Of a stretch of 64,000 nucleotides of DNA, positions 1 to 8,305 are shown piece after piece. Positions within the stretch are counted from its first letter, which is position 1. The number at the start of each line of letters is the position of its first letter. The stretch spans positions 143,356 to 207,355 of the forward strand of contig NZ_JAKEVD010000002.1 of the NCBI RefSeq assembly GCF_022398325.1, given 5' to 3'. The translations under genes and the position numbers were made by a program. The notes beneath the pieces were generated by a model. The model did not search any database, had not been told where the DNA came from, and was given only the letters and a program-made list of their open reading frames with translations. This stretch comes from Shewanella sp. Isolate13. GTDB taxonomy: Bacteria > Pseudomonadota > Gammaproteobacteria > Enterobacterales > Shewanellaceae.

Positions 1-1
1 T

Positions 2-637
2 GAGAAAAAAGACTTGATGGTCGATTCATACGTGAAGTGGCGTATTAAAGATTTCGAGCGTTATTACCTTTCTACCAACGGTGGTATTAAGGCGAATGCC
101 GAAACCTTACTACAGCGTAAGATCAACAACGACCTTCGTACCGAGTTTGGCCGTCGCACAATTAAAGAGATTGTTTCTGGTAGCCGTGATGAGCTGCAAT
201 CTGATGCACTTAAAAACGCAGCAGAGAGCGCTGAAGACTTAGGTGTTGAAGTTGTCGATGTGCGAGTTAAGCAGATTAACTTACCTGCGAACGTCAGTAC
301 CAGTATTTACCAACGTATGCGTGCAGAGCGTCAAGCTGTTGCTAAAGAGCATCGTGCACAGGGTCAAGAGCAAGCGGAAATTATCCGTGCTAAGACTGAT
401 GCGAGTGTGACCATTCAAACTGCAGAAGCAGAGCGTAAAGCTTTGACTACACGTGGTGAAGGTGACGCAGAGGCGGCAAAGATTTACGCCGATGCATACA
501 CTAAAGATCCTGAGTTCTTCAGCTTTATGCGTAGTTTAGATGCATATAAAGCGAGTTTCTCTGGTGATAAAGACGTTATGGTGCTTGAGCCAGACAGTGA
601 ATTCTTTAGATATATGAAGAGTTCTTCAGGAAAGTAG
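2..637 (+). CDS. hflC: HflC, SPFH/prohibitin-family protease modulator (5' truncated)
   Basis: The C-terminal 211 residues of HflC. The reading frame is open to the left edge (it begins EKKDL before the first internal Met), so the true start lies outside the window. The SPFH/Band 7 core is visible (VDSYVKWRIKDF near the start), followed by a long charged helix rich in A, E, R and K at about residues 105-160. HflC with HflK forms a large inner-membrane complex, mostly periplasmic, that binds FtsH and modulates its proteolysis. It is the last gene of its unit, since a strong terminator follows 20 bases later; hflK is expected upstream. Family identity is clear from this segment. Confidence 0.93.
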   Translation, partial: EKKDLMVDSYVKWRIKDFERYYLSTNGGIKANAETLLQRKINNDLRTEFGRRTIKEIVSGSRDELQSDALKNAAESAEDLGVEVVDVRVKQINLPANVSTSIYQRMRAERQAVAKEHRAQGQEQAEIIRAKTDASVTIQTAEAERKALTTRGEGDAEAAKIYADAYTKDPEFFSFMRSLDAYKASFSGDKDVMVLEPDSEFFRYMKSSSGK

Positions 638-658
638 TCGTTCCTAAAAGTTAATAAA

Positions 659-688
659 GAGGCCTAACAGTGAGTTAGGCCTTTTTTA
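659..688 (+). terminator. Rho-independent terminator after hflC
   Basis: GGCCTAAC at 661-668 pairs with GTTAGGCC at 674-681 around a 5-nt loop and is followed by a T run at 682-687. It ends the hflC transcript. Confidence 0.9.
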
Positions 689-689
689 T

Positions 690-1052
690 GCCTTTTACTC
701 ACTATTTATACGCGGTCGCTAATTCCTACCTATTCCGTCAAGTATCGTGTTATAGCCTACGAAAAGTAAATTCACGCAAGCTAAGTCACTAATTTAGAAG
801 AATATGAATGAAACCAATTAGGATGTTCTGCTAACGAAAATGGCCGTTTTTGTTGGTTCTGATGCGTACTTTTTATGCAGAAGTAGCACTAAAACCAACA
901 TAGTTAACTAAGTTGAGTGTTTTAACTATGATCTGCTTCAAGTTTTTGGCTATAATGGGCTGCGTCTCAAATTCGGGTTTAAATTTCGGTTTAAATCAGC
1001 TTTGAAAAAGATAGATAAAACAAAAATTCCAACACTCTCTGGAGACAAGTGG
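690..1052 (+). promoter_or_regulatory. Intergenic region with probable petABC promoter
   Basis: This 363-nt stretch has no convincing gene. A perfect -10 hexamer TATAAT lies at 951-956. The -35 region 17 bases upstream is poor, so an activator or upstream element may matter. The bc1 operon starts at 1053, leaving a leader of roughly 90 nt. Nothing else recognisable was seen. Confidence 0.45.
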
Positions 1053-1643
1053 ATGAGCAATGCGCCAGTCGATACCGGACGTCGCAGATTCCTGACCGCA
1101 GCCACCGCCGTAGTTGGTGGTGCAGGTGCCGCTGCTGTAGCGGTTCCGTTTATAAAGTCATGGAATCCGAGTGCCAAAGCTAAAGCAGCAGGTGCGCCGG
1201 TAGAAGTAAATATTAGTAAAGTAGAGCCAGGTCAACTTATTCGAGTTGAATGGCGTGGTAAGCCTGTATGGGTTGTTCGTCGTACGCAGGAGATCATTGA
1301 TGGTCTACCAGCAATCGATGCTCAACTTCGCGATCCAGACTCTATTGAGCCTCAGCAGCCTGCATATGCACAGAATCCTGAGCGTTCAATTAAGGCTGAG
1401 TTCTTCATAGCCGTAGGCCTATGTACTCATCTAGGTTGCTCTCCAACTTACCTACCAGATACATTTGGTGAGCAGGTAGAAGGAGTAGCATCAGGCTTCT
1501 TCTGTCCTTGTCACGGTTCTAAGTTTGATATGGCTGGCCGCGTATTCCAAGGTGTACCAGCACCATTGAACCTAGTTATCCCTCCACATCAATATATTGA
1601 TGATAACACCGTGCTTATTGGTGTTGATAAAGGAGTTGCGTAA
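1053..1643 (+). CDS. petA: Ubiquinol-cytochrome c reductase Rieske iron-sulfur subunit
   Basis: The Rieske subunit of cytochrome bc1 takes the first electron from quinol and passes it to cytochrome c1. The protein has 196 residues. An N-terminal Tat-type signal anchor carries GRRRFL followed by an Ala/Val-rich membrane segment (about residues 9-34). Rieske box 1 is CTHLGC (C124, H126, C129) and box 2 is CPCHGS (C151, C153, H154), giving the two Cys and two His cluster ligands plus the disulfide pair. I chose the ATG at 1053 because GGAGA sits 7 bases upstream; the frame continues upstream to a TTG at 1002 with no such site. Its stop overlaps the petB start (TAATG). Confidence 0.95.
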   Translation: MSNAPVDTGRRRFLTAATAVVGGAGAAAVAVPFIKSWNPSAKAKAAGAPVEVNISKVEPGQLIRVEWRGKPVWVVRRTQEIIDGLPAIDAQLRDPDSIEPQQPAYAQNPERSIKAEFFIAVGLCTHLGCSPTYLPDTFGEQVEGVASGFFCPCHGSKFDMAGRVFQGVPAPLNLVIPPHQYIDDNTVLIGVDKGVA

Positions 1644-2857
1644 TGGTTAAGAATATTGTCAGTTGGATTGACGAACGCATTCCTATGACCGCTACGTACA
1701 ATCGTCACGTGGGTCAGTATGCGACACCAACCAATTTTAACTTCTGGTACTTCTTTGGCTCGCTAGCCATGTTAGTACTGGTAAACCAGTTGCTTACAGG
1801 TATCTGGTTAACAATGAACTACGTGCCAACAGCAGAAGGCGCGTTTGCTTCTATTGAATACATCATGCGTGATGTAGAGTACGGTTGGTTGCTGCGGTAT
1901 ATGCACTCCACCGGGGCCTCAGCTTTCTTTGTGGTGATCTATCTTCATATGTTCCGTGGTCTAATCTACGGTTCGTACCAGAAGCCTAGAGAGCTATTAT
2001 GGCTATTCGGTATGCTCATCTTCCTCGTGCTGATGGCTGAAGCATTTATGGGCTACTTGCTACCTTGGGGACAGATGTCTTACTGGGGCGCGCAGGTAAT
2101 TATCTCCCTGTTCGGCGCTATCCCTGTTATCGGTGATGACCTAACACTGTGGATCCGTGGTGACTTCGTGGTGTCGGGGGCGACTCTAAACCGCTTCTTC
2201 GCATTGCACGTTATTGCACTGCCGCTTGTACTTGTGGTTTTAGTATTCTTACATCTAATCGCACTGCATGAAGTGGGCTCTAACAACCCAGATGGCATCG
2301 AAATTAAGAAGAACAAAGATGAGAATGGCTGGCCAAAAGATGGCATTCCATTCCACCCGTACTACACAGTGAAAGATATCATGGGCGTTGCTGGCTTCTT
2401 GATTGTCTTCTGTTATGTATTGTTCTTTATGCCTGAAGGCGGTGGTTACTTCCTTGAAAAGCCAAACTTTGAAGCGGCTAACCCAATGAAGACACCTGAG
2501 CATATTGCACCAGTTTGGTACTTCACACCTTTCTACGCAATTTTACGCGCTATCCCAGACAAGTTAATGGGAGTTATCGGCATGGGCTTAGCTATCGCAG
2601 TACTGTTTGTATTGCCATGGTTAGACCGTTGTAAGGTTAAGTCAATCCGCTACCGCAGCATGATTCATAAGGTGAACATCAGTCAGTTTGCTATTTCGTT
2701 CCTAGTACTTGGTTACTTAGGTGCGGTACCGGCAACGCCTGCACTGACAATTGTTGCTCGTATCTTCACTCTAACTTACTTTGGTTTCTTCTTATTCCTA
2801 TGGATTTACAGTAAGAATGAAAAGACTAAGCCGGTACCAGAGAGGTTGACACACTAA
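1643..2857 (+). CDS. petB: Cytochrome b subunit of the bc1 complex
   Basis: The 404-residue membrane subunit carrying hemes bL and bH and the two quinone sites. The heme-ligand pairs are H88/H102 in helix B and H189/H204 in helix D. The second pair has 14 intervening residues, the longer spacing also known from other beta/gamma-proteobacteria and b6-type proteins. The Qo-site motif reads PVWY at 290-293 instead of the classical PEWY. The length is that of a full, unsplit cytochrome b with about eight transmembrane helices. It starts inside the petA stop and ends inside the petC start, so the three genes are translationally coupled. Confidence 0.96.
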   Translation: MVKNIVSWIDERIPMTATYNRHVGQYATPTNFNFWYFFGSLAMLVLVNQLLTGIWLTMNYVPTAEGAFASIEYIMRDVEYGWLLRYMHSTGASAFFVVIYLHMFRGLIYGSYQKPRELLWLFGMLIFLVLMAEAFMGYLLPWGQMSYWGAQVIISLFGAIPVIGDDLTLWIRGDFVVSGATLNRFFALHVIALPLVLVVLVFLHLIALHEVGSNNPDGIEIKKNKDENGWPKDGIPFHPYYTVKDIMGVAGFLIVFCYVLFFMPEGGGYFLEKPNFEAANPMKTPEHIAPVWYFTPFYAILRAIPDKLMGVIGMGLAIAVLFVLPWLDRCKVKSIRYRSMIHKVNISQFAISFLVLGYLGAVPATPALTIVARIFTLTYFGFFLFLWIYSKNEKTKPVPERLTH

Positions 2858-3552
2858 TGAAAAAATTACTGATTGCATTAGTTGCATTGGTGCCAACTCT
2901 GGCTATCGCAGCCGGGGGCGGAGCACCTCTAGAAAAGGCAAATATTGACCTGAATGACCAAGAGTCTCTACAGCGTGGCTTGGATCTATTCCAAAATAAC
3001 TGTGCAGGCTGTCATAGTACTCAGTATCAACGTTATGAGCGCGTTGCAACAGACTTAGGCATTCCGCTTGACGAGATGCGCGCTAAGTACGTACCTGAAG
3101 GCACCAAGATTGGTGAGTTGATGGAAAATGCTATTCCAGATGCAGATGCTGCAAAATGGTTTGGCGCATCGCCTCCTGACTTGACACTTGTTGCCCGTGT
3201 ACGTGGTGAAGATTGGATCTATTCATACCTTCACGGTTTTTATAAAGATGAAAGCCGTCCATTTGGTGTGAACAATACGATTTTCCCTTCGGTAGGTATG
3301 CCGCATGTGCTTGAAGGTCTTCAAGGTCTTCCTGTAAAACAAGAAGATGGAACGCTAGTAGCAACTGGCGGAACGCTATCTGCAGAAGAGTATGATCAAG
3401 TGGTTCGAGATATCACGGGGTTCTTGGTTTACTCTGGCGATCCTATCAAGCTTGAGCGTGAACGCTTAGGTTGGTGGGTGATGGGCTTCCTATTTATTTT
3501 CTTTATTGTGGCCTACCTCTTAAAGAAAGAGTACTGGAAAGATGTACACTAA
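2857..3552 (+). CDS. petC: Cytochrome c1 subunit of the bc1 complex
   Basis: Membrane-anchored c-type cytochrome that receives electrons from the Rieske protein and reduces soluble cytochrome c. It has 231 residues, with a Sec signal peptide at about 1-19 ending ALA-like, a single heme-binding motif CAGCH at 49-53, and a C-terminal transmembrane anchor at about 206-224 followed by a basic tail. A methionine for the sixth heme ligand is plausible in the SVGMPHVLE region. It is the last gene of petABC, and a hairpin follows at 3591. Confidence 0.95.
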   Translation: MKKLLIALVALVPTLAIAAGGGAPLEKANIDLNDQESLQRGLDLFQNNCAGCHSTQYQRYERVATDLGIPLDEMRAKYVPEGTKIGELMENAIPDADAAKWFGASPPDLTLVARVRGEDWIYSYLHGFYKDESRPFGVNNTIFPSVGMPHVLEGLQGLPVKQEDGTLVATGGTLSAEEYDQVVRDITGFLVYSGDPIKLERERLGWWVMGFLFIFFIVAYLLKKEYWKDVH

Positions 3553-3590
3553 CCCCAAATAAAGGTTAGAATGTATTATCCGCAAATTGT

Positions 3591-3630
3591 AAACGGGGAG
3601 CATTGCTCCTCGTTTGTGTTTGCATTTTTT
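3591..3630 (+). terminator. Probable terminator after petABC
   Basis: AAACGGGGAG at 3591-3600 pairs with CTCCTCGTTT at 3606-3615 (one G-U wobble, 5-nt loop), and T-rich sequence with six consecutive T follows. It may be leaky, since sspA begins 45 bases later. Confidence 0.55.
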
Positions 3631-3661
3631 GCTTTTGATTTGTGAATCCCGGAGGGTATCA

Positions 3662-4291
3662 ATGGCTGTTGCTGCCAACAAACGCTCAATCATGACCCTG
3701 TATTCAGGTGCAGACGACCTATATAGCCATCAAGTACGTATCGTGCTTGCTGAAAAAGGTGTAACGGTTGATGTACTGCAGGTTGATCCAAATGAGATCC
3801 CTGAAGACTTGATCGAGCTTAACCCGTACAACACAGTGCCAACTTTGGTAGACAGAGAGCTAGTACTTTATAACTCTCGCATCATTATGGAATACTTAGA
3901 TGAGCGTTTCCCTCATCCTCCACTAATGCCTGTTTATCCGGTTTCACGTGGTCAAACTCGTCTTTGGATGCACCGCATCGAAGAAGACTGGTACGCACTT
4001 GTAGAGCGTATCAGAAAAGGCGACCGTGCCGATGCTGCTCGTAAAGAGCTTCAAGAAGGTCTAACTGCTATTGCCCCTATTTTCGGTGAAGTGCCTTACT
4101 TCATGAGCGAAGAGTTTGGTCTAGCAGATTGCTATCTTGGCCCACTATTGTGGCGTCTACCTGTACTAGGCATCGAACTTGATAGCCGTACAGCTAAAGA
4201 TATCAAAGCTTACATGACACGTTTATTTGATCGTGAATCATTTAAAGCTTCTTTGACTGAGACTGAGCGCGAAATGCGCATGGGTATCTAA
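3662..4291 (+). CDS. sspA: Stringent starvation protein A
   Basis: SspA is a glutathione-S-transferase-fold protein that binds RNA polymerase and alters transcription in stationary phase and under acid stress. It has no GST activity. This copy has 209 residues: a thioredoxin-like N-terminal domain (MTLYSGADDLYSHQVR, about 11-85, with the VPTLVDRE turn) and an all-helical C-terminal domain. I chose the ATG at 3662 because GGAGGGT lies just upstream at 3651-3657; an in-frame TTG at 3614 falls in the preceding hairpin region. Its stop overlaps the start of sspB, the usual pairing. Confidence 0.95.
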   Translation: MAVAANKRSIMTLYSGADDLYSHQVRIVLAEKGVTVDVLQVDPNEIPEDLIELNPYNTVPTLVDRELVLYNSRIIMEYLDERFPHPPLMPVYPVSRGQTRLWMHRIEEDWYALVERIRKGDRADAARKELQEGLTAIAPIFGEVPYFMSEEFGLADCYLGPLLWRLPVLGIELDSRTAKDIKAYMTRLFDRESFKASLTETEREMRMGI

Positions 4292-4755
4292 TGAAAGAGC
4301 TAACCCCAAATCGTCCATACTTGCTGCGGGCTTATTACGACTGGTTGATGGATAACCAGTTAACGCCCCACGTTGTTGTCGATGCTTATGTGCCTGGCAC
4401 ACAAGTACCACAGCAATATGTTAAAGACGGCCAGATTGTGCTTAATATTACCGAAAGTGCTGTGGGTGGCCTGCAGATCACTAATGAGTTTATTGAGTTC
4501 AGTGCGCGTTTTGGCGGTGTTCCTCAGCAGGTACTATTGCCTATGGCTTCGATTGTTGCGATCTACGCCAGAGAAAATGGTGCGGGTACGGTCTTCGAAA
4601 TGGAAGAAGCGTATCAATTAGATTGTGATCCTGAAGAGGAGTCTGGGCTTTCGGTGGTACTGAAAGAGCCTGTTGCTGAAACCAGCGAACCTGAGGCCGA
4701 GAAAGTTGAGGCTAAAGAGCCAAAACGACGCGGTCATTTAACCTTGGTTAAATAA
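4291..4755 (+). CDS. sspB: Stringent starvation protein B, ClpXP adaptor
   Basis: SspB delivers ssrA-tagged and other substrates to ClpXP. The protein has 154 residues. The Sm-like substrate-binding domain occupies about 1-112, an acidic flexible linker follows (PEAEKVEAKEP), and the tail RRGHLTLVK matches the basic/hydrophobic ClpX-docking peptide at the end of this family. It overlaps sspA by one base (TAATG), and a strong terminator follows. Confidence 0.95.
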   Translation: MKELTPNRPYLLRAYYDWLMDNQLTPHVVVDAYVPGTQVPQQYVKDGQIVLNITESAVGGLQITNEFIEFSARFGGVPQQVLLPMASIVAIYARENGAGTVFEMEEAYQLDCDPEEESGLSVVLKEPVAETSEPEAEKVEAKEPKRRGHLTLVK

Positions 4756-4781
4756 GCAGTAAAGTCAGTTTCAACGTGATG

Positions 4782-4809
4782 AAAGCCAGTCCCTAGACTG
4801 GCTTTTTTG
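4782..4809 (+). terminator. Rho-independent terminator after sspAB
   Basis: AAGCCAGTC at 4783-4791 pairs with GACTGGCTT at 4796-4804, followed by a T run. Confidence 0.9.
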
Positions 4810-5260
4810 TGGCTAATTTCTATTTAGGCCATTTGCTGTACAAGCTGTAGTGGTTATCAATCGTTAATTGTGAATTTAGATATGAATCACGACTCAAGAT
4901 ACGTGGTTAGTCTCCTTCCTTAATTTTCTAGCTCCCCCAGTAAAACGGCTTGCTTCAAAAGCAAGTTCAGCCTTCGCTATATTAGCTAATCAAAACAGCT
5001 TGTTGCTGATTCATTTTATTCTGAGTAGACATAATATCTTGTCAATTTGTCTCGTTGAGACTATTTGTCCTTTGTTGCTTGTAATTATATGGTGTTGTGT
5101 TGTTATTGGTTTTTTATTGGGTGATGGGTGTCTAGAGTTAGGTTTTGTTAATGGTTGTACTTGAAGATTAAGAATAAGATACGCGCGAATTTTCGGTGAA
5201 GCAGGTTCTTTAATGGTTTAAAGGCTGTAATCCCCTACAACGAGCAGTTCGGAGTCTTCG
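4810..5260 (+). promoter_or_regulatory. Leader region ahead of the TonB receptor operon
   Basis: About 450 nt without a convincing gene. Small hairpins are visible: CTTGCT/AGCAAG around 4960-4976 and CTTTAA/TTAAAG at 5208-5223. The receptor's ribosome-binding site GGAG is at 5251-5254. I did not find a clean Fur box. The last 100 nt have a loose resemblance to cobalamin riboswitch boxes, discussed as a finding. The promoter was not located with confidence. Confidence 0.35.
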
Positions 5261-7297
5261 GTGATCAAAACAAGAAATACTAAAATCGCAGTTATCATCA
5301 GTAGTTTGTTGGCATGCCAGCATGCGGTAGCCAGTGATAAAAATGATGTGTTCTCTCTCGGTGAGATTGTTGTTTCAGAGCAAACAGGCGTTAGAGATAT
5401 CGCAATTAATAACACCATGACTGCTGAGCAGATTGAACTCATTGGCGCCAAAACGGTTGCCGATGCACTGGACTATGTACCTGGCGTACATGTCGCTCAG
5501 TCAAGTAAGGGGGAGAAGTTCCTGACTATTCAGGGGTTTGAACAAGATAAGGTGCTTATTCTGCTTGATGGCGTGCCTTATTATGAAACCAATTATGGCC
5601 AGTTAGACCTTAATCAAATTCCCGCCAACATTATTGCCAAAATCGATGTAGTTAAAGGTGCTTCTTCGGTGCTTTATGGTCCCAATGGTATGGGTGGTGT
5701 CGTCAACATTATTACCAAGAAAGGCCAAGAGGGGGTGAGTGGTGATCTACAAGCATCTTTCGGTCAGATGGGACAGAATTACCAGTCTGGTTCACTTAGC
5801 TTAGGTAAAGATGGCTTTAGTCTGTTTGCATCCGTCGATCACCGTGGTCGTGATGCGATGCGTATGTCTAATGACTTCGAACCTGTATTGTCTGATGTGA
5901 GAGACAGATATGGCGACTTACCAAAGCAGATGATCGTTGAAGATGGCGGCAAGCGTGAAAACTCAGCTTATGAGTCGACTAACATTTGGGTTCGTGGTGG
6001 TTACGCTAACGAAAGCACTGAACTATTTGCTAGTGTATTTAGTTTAGATTCAGACCGTGAGCTGCCCTATAACACCCGTAATAATAAGGTATTTAGTGAC
6101 TTTAGTAGCTTTGCAGATATCTCTGAATACAAAGATACGGGGATGGATTTAAGCGGTTTACATCGAGTGAATGATTGGCTCACCGTTCGTGCATTAGGCT
6201 ACTACCATATGCATAACGACAGCTATGACTCCTATAGCAATCCAGAAAAAGAGGTAAAATTAGCGACTAGTAGCTTCAGCGACTATACCGCCGGTGGTGC
6301 GCTATTTACCGATATGGCATTAGCTGATTGGAACAGTTTAAGCCTGTCTGTAAACTTTAAGAATGATGTTCATAAGAAGAAGAATGTTGCCTATGTAGAT
6401 CCTGACCGTTCCCATGGTTATGAGCGCTCTCAACTGGATACCATTAGTCTCGCAGCCGAAGACACCATGACATTTGGTGCACTAAATGTAGTTGCGGGTA
6501 TTGCATGGCATAAACAAACTGTTGTTGAAGATCGTGGCAACGATGCGGCATCGGGTGAAGATGGTTCGGATACCCTAGATCCTATGTTAGGTATGAGCTA
6601 TACCTTCGATAGCGCTGGCTTAGTCTATGGCTCTATTGCGCAAAAGACTCGTTTCGCAACCTTTACTGAGATGTATGACGATACTGGCGCGCGTCATGAT
6701 ATTAAACCAGAACGCAATACCAGCTATACCTTAGGTTGGAAGAATGATTTTAGCCATCAATTGTTAAACAGTATCGATATCGGTCTGTTCTACCACGATG
6801 TGAGCGATAAGATTGTCTCTACTTATGTGCCAGATCCAACGGATCCAGATTGGGACCTTGAAGTCTATCAAAACGTGGGTAGCTCAGAGTTTTATGGTAT
6901 CGAGATCACTACTCTAAGTCAGTTGACTGAGAATATCAGTTTATCTCTAGATTACACTTACACCCATGCGCGTAATACCACAGATGGTCGCGATTCTGAT
7001 TACTTCCGTGATATTCCGAAGGATTCGGTGACTGCGATTGTTAACTGGTATCAACCTTGGTTAGACATCGACAGCAATCTGCGCGTTCGTTACCGTACCG
7101 ATATTCTGATTGATGAGCGCTCTGATGAGTGGGAGTCAGATACCTTAACGATCGATATGGGTATTAAGAAGTCGATTACACCGCAGCTTTCAGCTTACGT
7201 TAATCTTAATAACTTACTCGATGAATCACACTACGAAGGATATGGCCAGCCAAACGAAGGCCGCTCCTATGAAGTGGGCGTAAAGTACCGCTTCTAA
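5261..7297 (+). CDS. TonB-dependent outer-membrane receptor, substrate unknown
   Basis: A 678-residue outer-membrane active transporter. The signal peptide covers about 1-24 (cleavage near AVAS). A TonB-box-like GEIVVSE follows, then a plug domain at about 48-155 (TVADALDYVPGV, LDGVP, VVKGASSVLYG, GGVVNIITKK). The C-terminal beta-barrel ends in YEVGVKYRF with a terminal Phe, as this family requires. The GTG start is supported by GGAG six bases upstream. It heads a run of coupled genes for an ABC importer and a TonB2 energiser, which implies a scarce ligand of metal-chelate, heme or corrinoid type. Sequence alone does not identify the ligand; the plug resembles the BtuB/FepA/heme-receptor superfamily in general. 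Confidence 0.9.
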   Translation: MIKTRNTKIAVIISSLLACQHAVASDKNDVFSLGEIVVSEQTGVRDIAINNTMTAEQIELIGAKTVADALDYVPGVHVAQSSKGEKFLTIQGFEQDKVLILLDGVPYYETNYGQLDLNQIPANIIAKIDVVKGASSVLYGPNGMGGVVNIITKKGQEGVSGDLQASFGQMGQNYQSGSLSLGKDGFSLFASVDHRGRDAMRMSNDFEPVLSDVRDRYGDLPKQMIVEDGGKRENSAYESTNIWVRGGYANESTELFASVFSLDSDRELPYNTRNNKVFSDFSSFADISEYKDTGMDLSGLHRVNDWLTVRALGYYHMHNDSYDSYSNPEKEVKLATSSFSDYTAGGALFTDMALADWNSLSLSVNFKNDVHKKKNVAYVDPDRSHGYERSQLDTISLAAEDTMTFGALNVVAGIAWHKQTVVEDRGNDAASGEDGSDTLDPMLGMSYTFDSAGLVYGSIAQKTRFATFTEMYDDTGARHDIKPERNTSYTLGWKNDFSHQLLNSIDIGLFYHDVSDKIVSTYVPDPTDPDWDLEVYQNVGSSEFYGIEITTLSQLTENISLSLDYTYTHARNTTDGRDSDYFRDIPKDSVTAIVNWYQPWLDIDSNLRVRYRTDILIDERSDEWESDTLTIDMGIKKSITPQLSAYVNLNNLLDESHYEGYGQPNEGRSYEVGVKYRF

Positions 7298-7306
7298 GGA
7301 ATGGGA

Positions 7307-8305
7307 ATGTTGAGCAGACTATTTAGTGCTGTTGTCATTCTCCTTTGTAGTCTTTCAAGTGTATCGGCATCGCCGATACACTTGGTCGATCAACAAGGCC
7401 GCGAGGTGGTGCTGCAACAGCCTGCCAAGCGGATCGTGACAACCTTCACTCCGGCAAACCTATTCTCCTTAAGTCTAGGGCTTGCCGATCAACTCGTTGG
7501 CATCGGCGGTAGCACCAAGCACTCTCCCTTTATCAACAAACTTCTCGCGCATCGCGATCCCTTAGTAATAGGTAGTCGTTCGGCTGGTACCAGTTTAGAG
7601 ACCATTGTCGCGCTTAAGCCTGATTTAGTCTTAGTGTTTGGTAAGAAAGACGGCTATCGACTCGCAGACCGCTTAACCTCGTTAGGTATTGCTAGCTTAG
7701 TGATCCAGCCGGAGAGCCTGGAAGATGCTAAAGCGGTACTCGAGTTGCTGGCTAAGGCGACGGGCACCCAAGATAAAGCCGATAAGATTGCGGCTGAAAA
7801 CCAGCGTTTAGCCAAAATCATTCAAACAGGACTTTCCGGTTTGAATGATGAGCAGCGCCTGCGTGCCTATTATGCCAATAGCTCAGATCTATACCGCACC
7901 GCCAGTGAGCAGATGTTTCAGCATCAATTAATGGCTGTGGCAGGCGTTAATAATGTCGCCATGGGGGTACCGGGTTTTTACCCTAAGGTGAATGCTGAAC
8001 AACTATTGCTGTGGCAGCCACAGTTGCTAGTGCGTGAATCTAATGACTCAACCAAAGTAGATGAGCAACTTAAAAAGTCACTGATGGCGCAAATTGCTGA
8101 GCTACCGCAAATCAAAATACCTAAAGGCAGCTTCTGGGATATGCCATCACCGATGGCGATGGCTGGTGCGCTTTATATTGCGGCGAATGCCTACCCTGAG
8201 CGATTTAATAATATCGATCTCGATGCTGAAATTGCCCACTACTATCAAGTTGCCTTTGGAGATGCTTGCCTGTCGCCACTGCATGAGATAAGCCGATGTC
8301 ACTAG
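7307..8305 (+). CDS. Periplasmic binding protein of FecB/BtuF type
   Basis: Class III (helical-backbone) substrate-binding protein of the iron-siderophore/cobalamin/heme ABC importer class. The protein has 332 residues, with a signal peptide at about 1-22 (ILLCSLSSVSA). The first lobe opens with the family's VVLQQPAKRIVTTF segment, and LKPDLVLVFG closes it. An ATG at 7301 is also in frame, but AAGGA at 7296-7300 is correctly spaced only for the ATG at 7307. Its 3' end overlaps the permease gene by 10 nt. It presumably accepts the ligand imported by the upstream receptor. Specificity is not readable from the sequence. Confidence 0.88.
   Translation: MLSRLFSAVVILLCSLSSVSASPIHLVDQQGREVVLQQPAKRIVTTFTPANLFSLSLGLADQLVGIGGSTKHSPFINKLLAHRDPLVIGSRSAGTSLETIVALKPDLVLVFGKKDGYRLADRLTSLGIASLVIQPESLEDAKAVLELLAKATGTQDKADKIAAENQRLAKIIQTGLSGLNDEQRLRAYYANSSDLYRTASEQMFQHQLMAVAGVNNVAMGVPGFYPKVNAEQLLLWQPQLLVRESNDSTKVDEQLKKSLMAQIAELPQIKIPKGSFWDMPSPMAMAGALYIAANAYPERFNNIDLDAEIAHYYQVAFGDACLSPLHEISRCH

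Noticed and set aside
1002..1052. Longer PetA beginning at a TTG
   Set aside because: The ATG at 1053 has a well-spaced GGAGA and yields the usual short cytoplasmic tail before the twin-arginine motif; the extension has no such support.
2506..2524. PVWY in place of PEWY in cytochrome b as a novelty
   Set aside because: Variation at this Qo-site Glu is already known among beta/gamma-proteobacterial cytochrome b proteins, so it is recorded with the gene only.
5166..5190. Three A/T-rich hexamers resembling a Fur box ahead of the TonB receptor
   Set aside because: GATTAA, GAATAA and GATACG match the GATAAT repeat only loosely and without dyad symmetry, so iron control is not supported.
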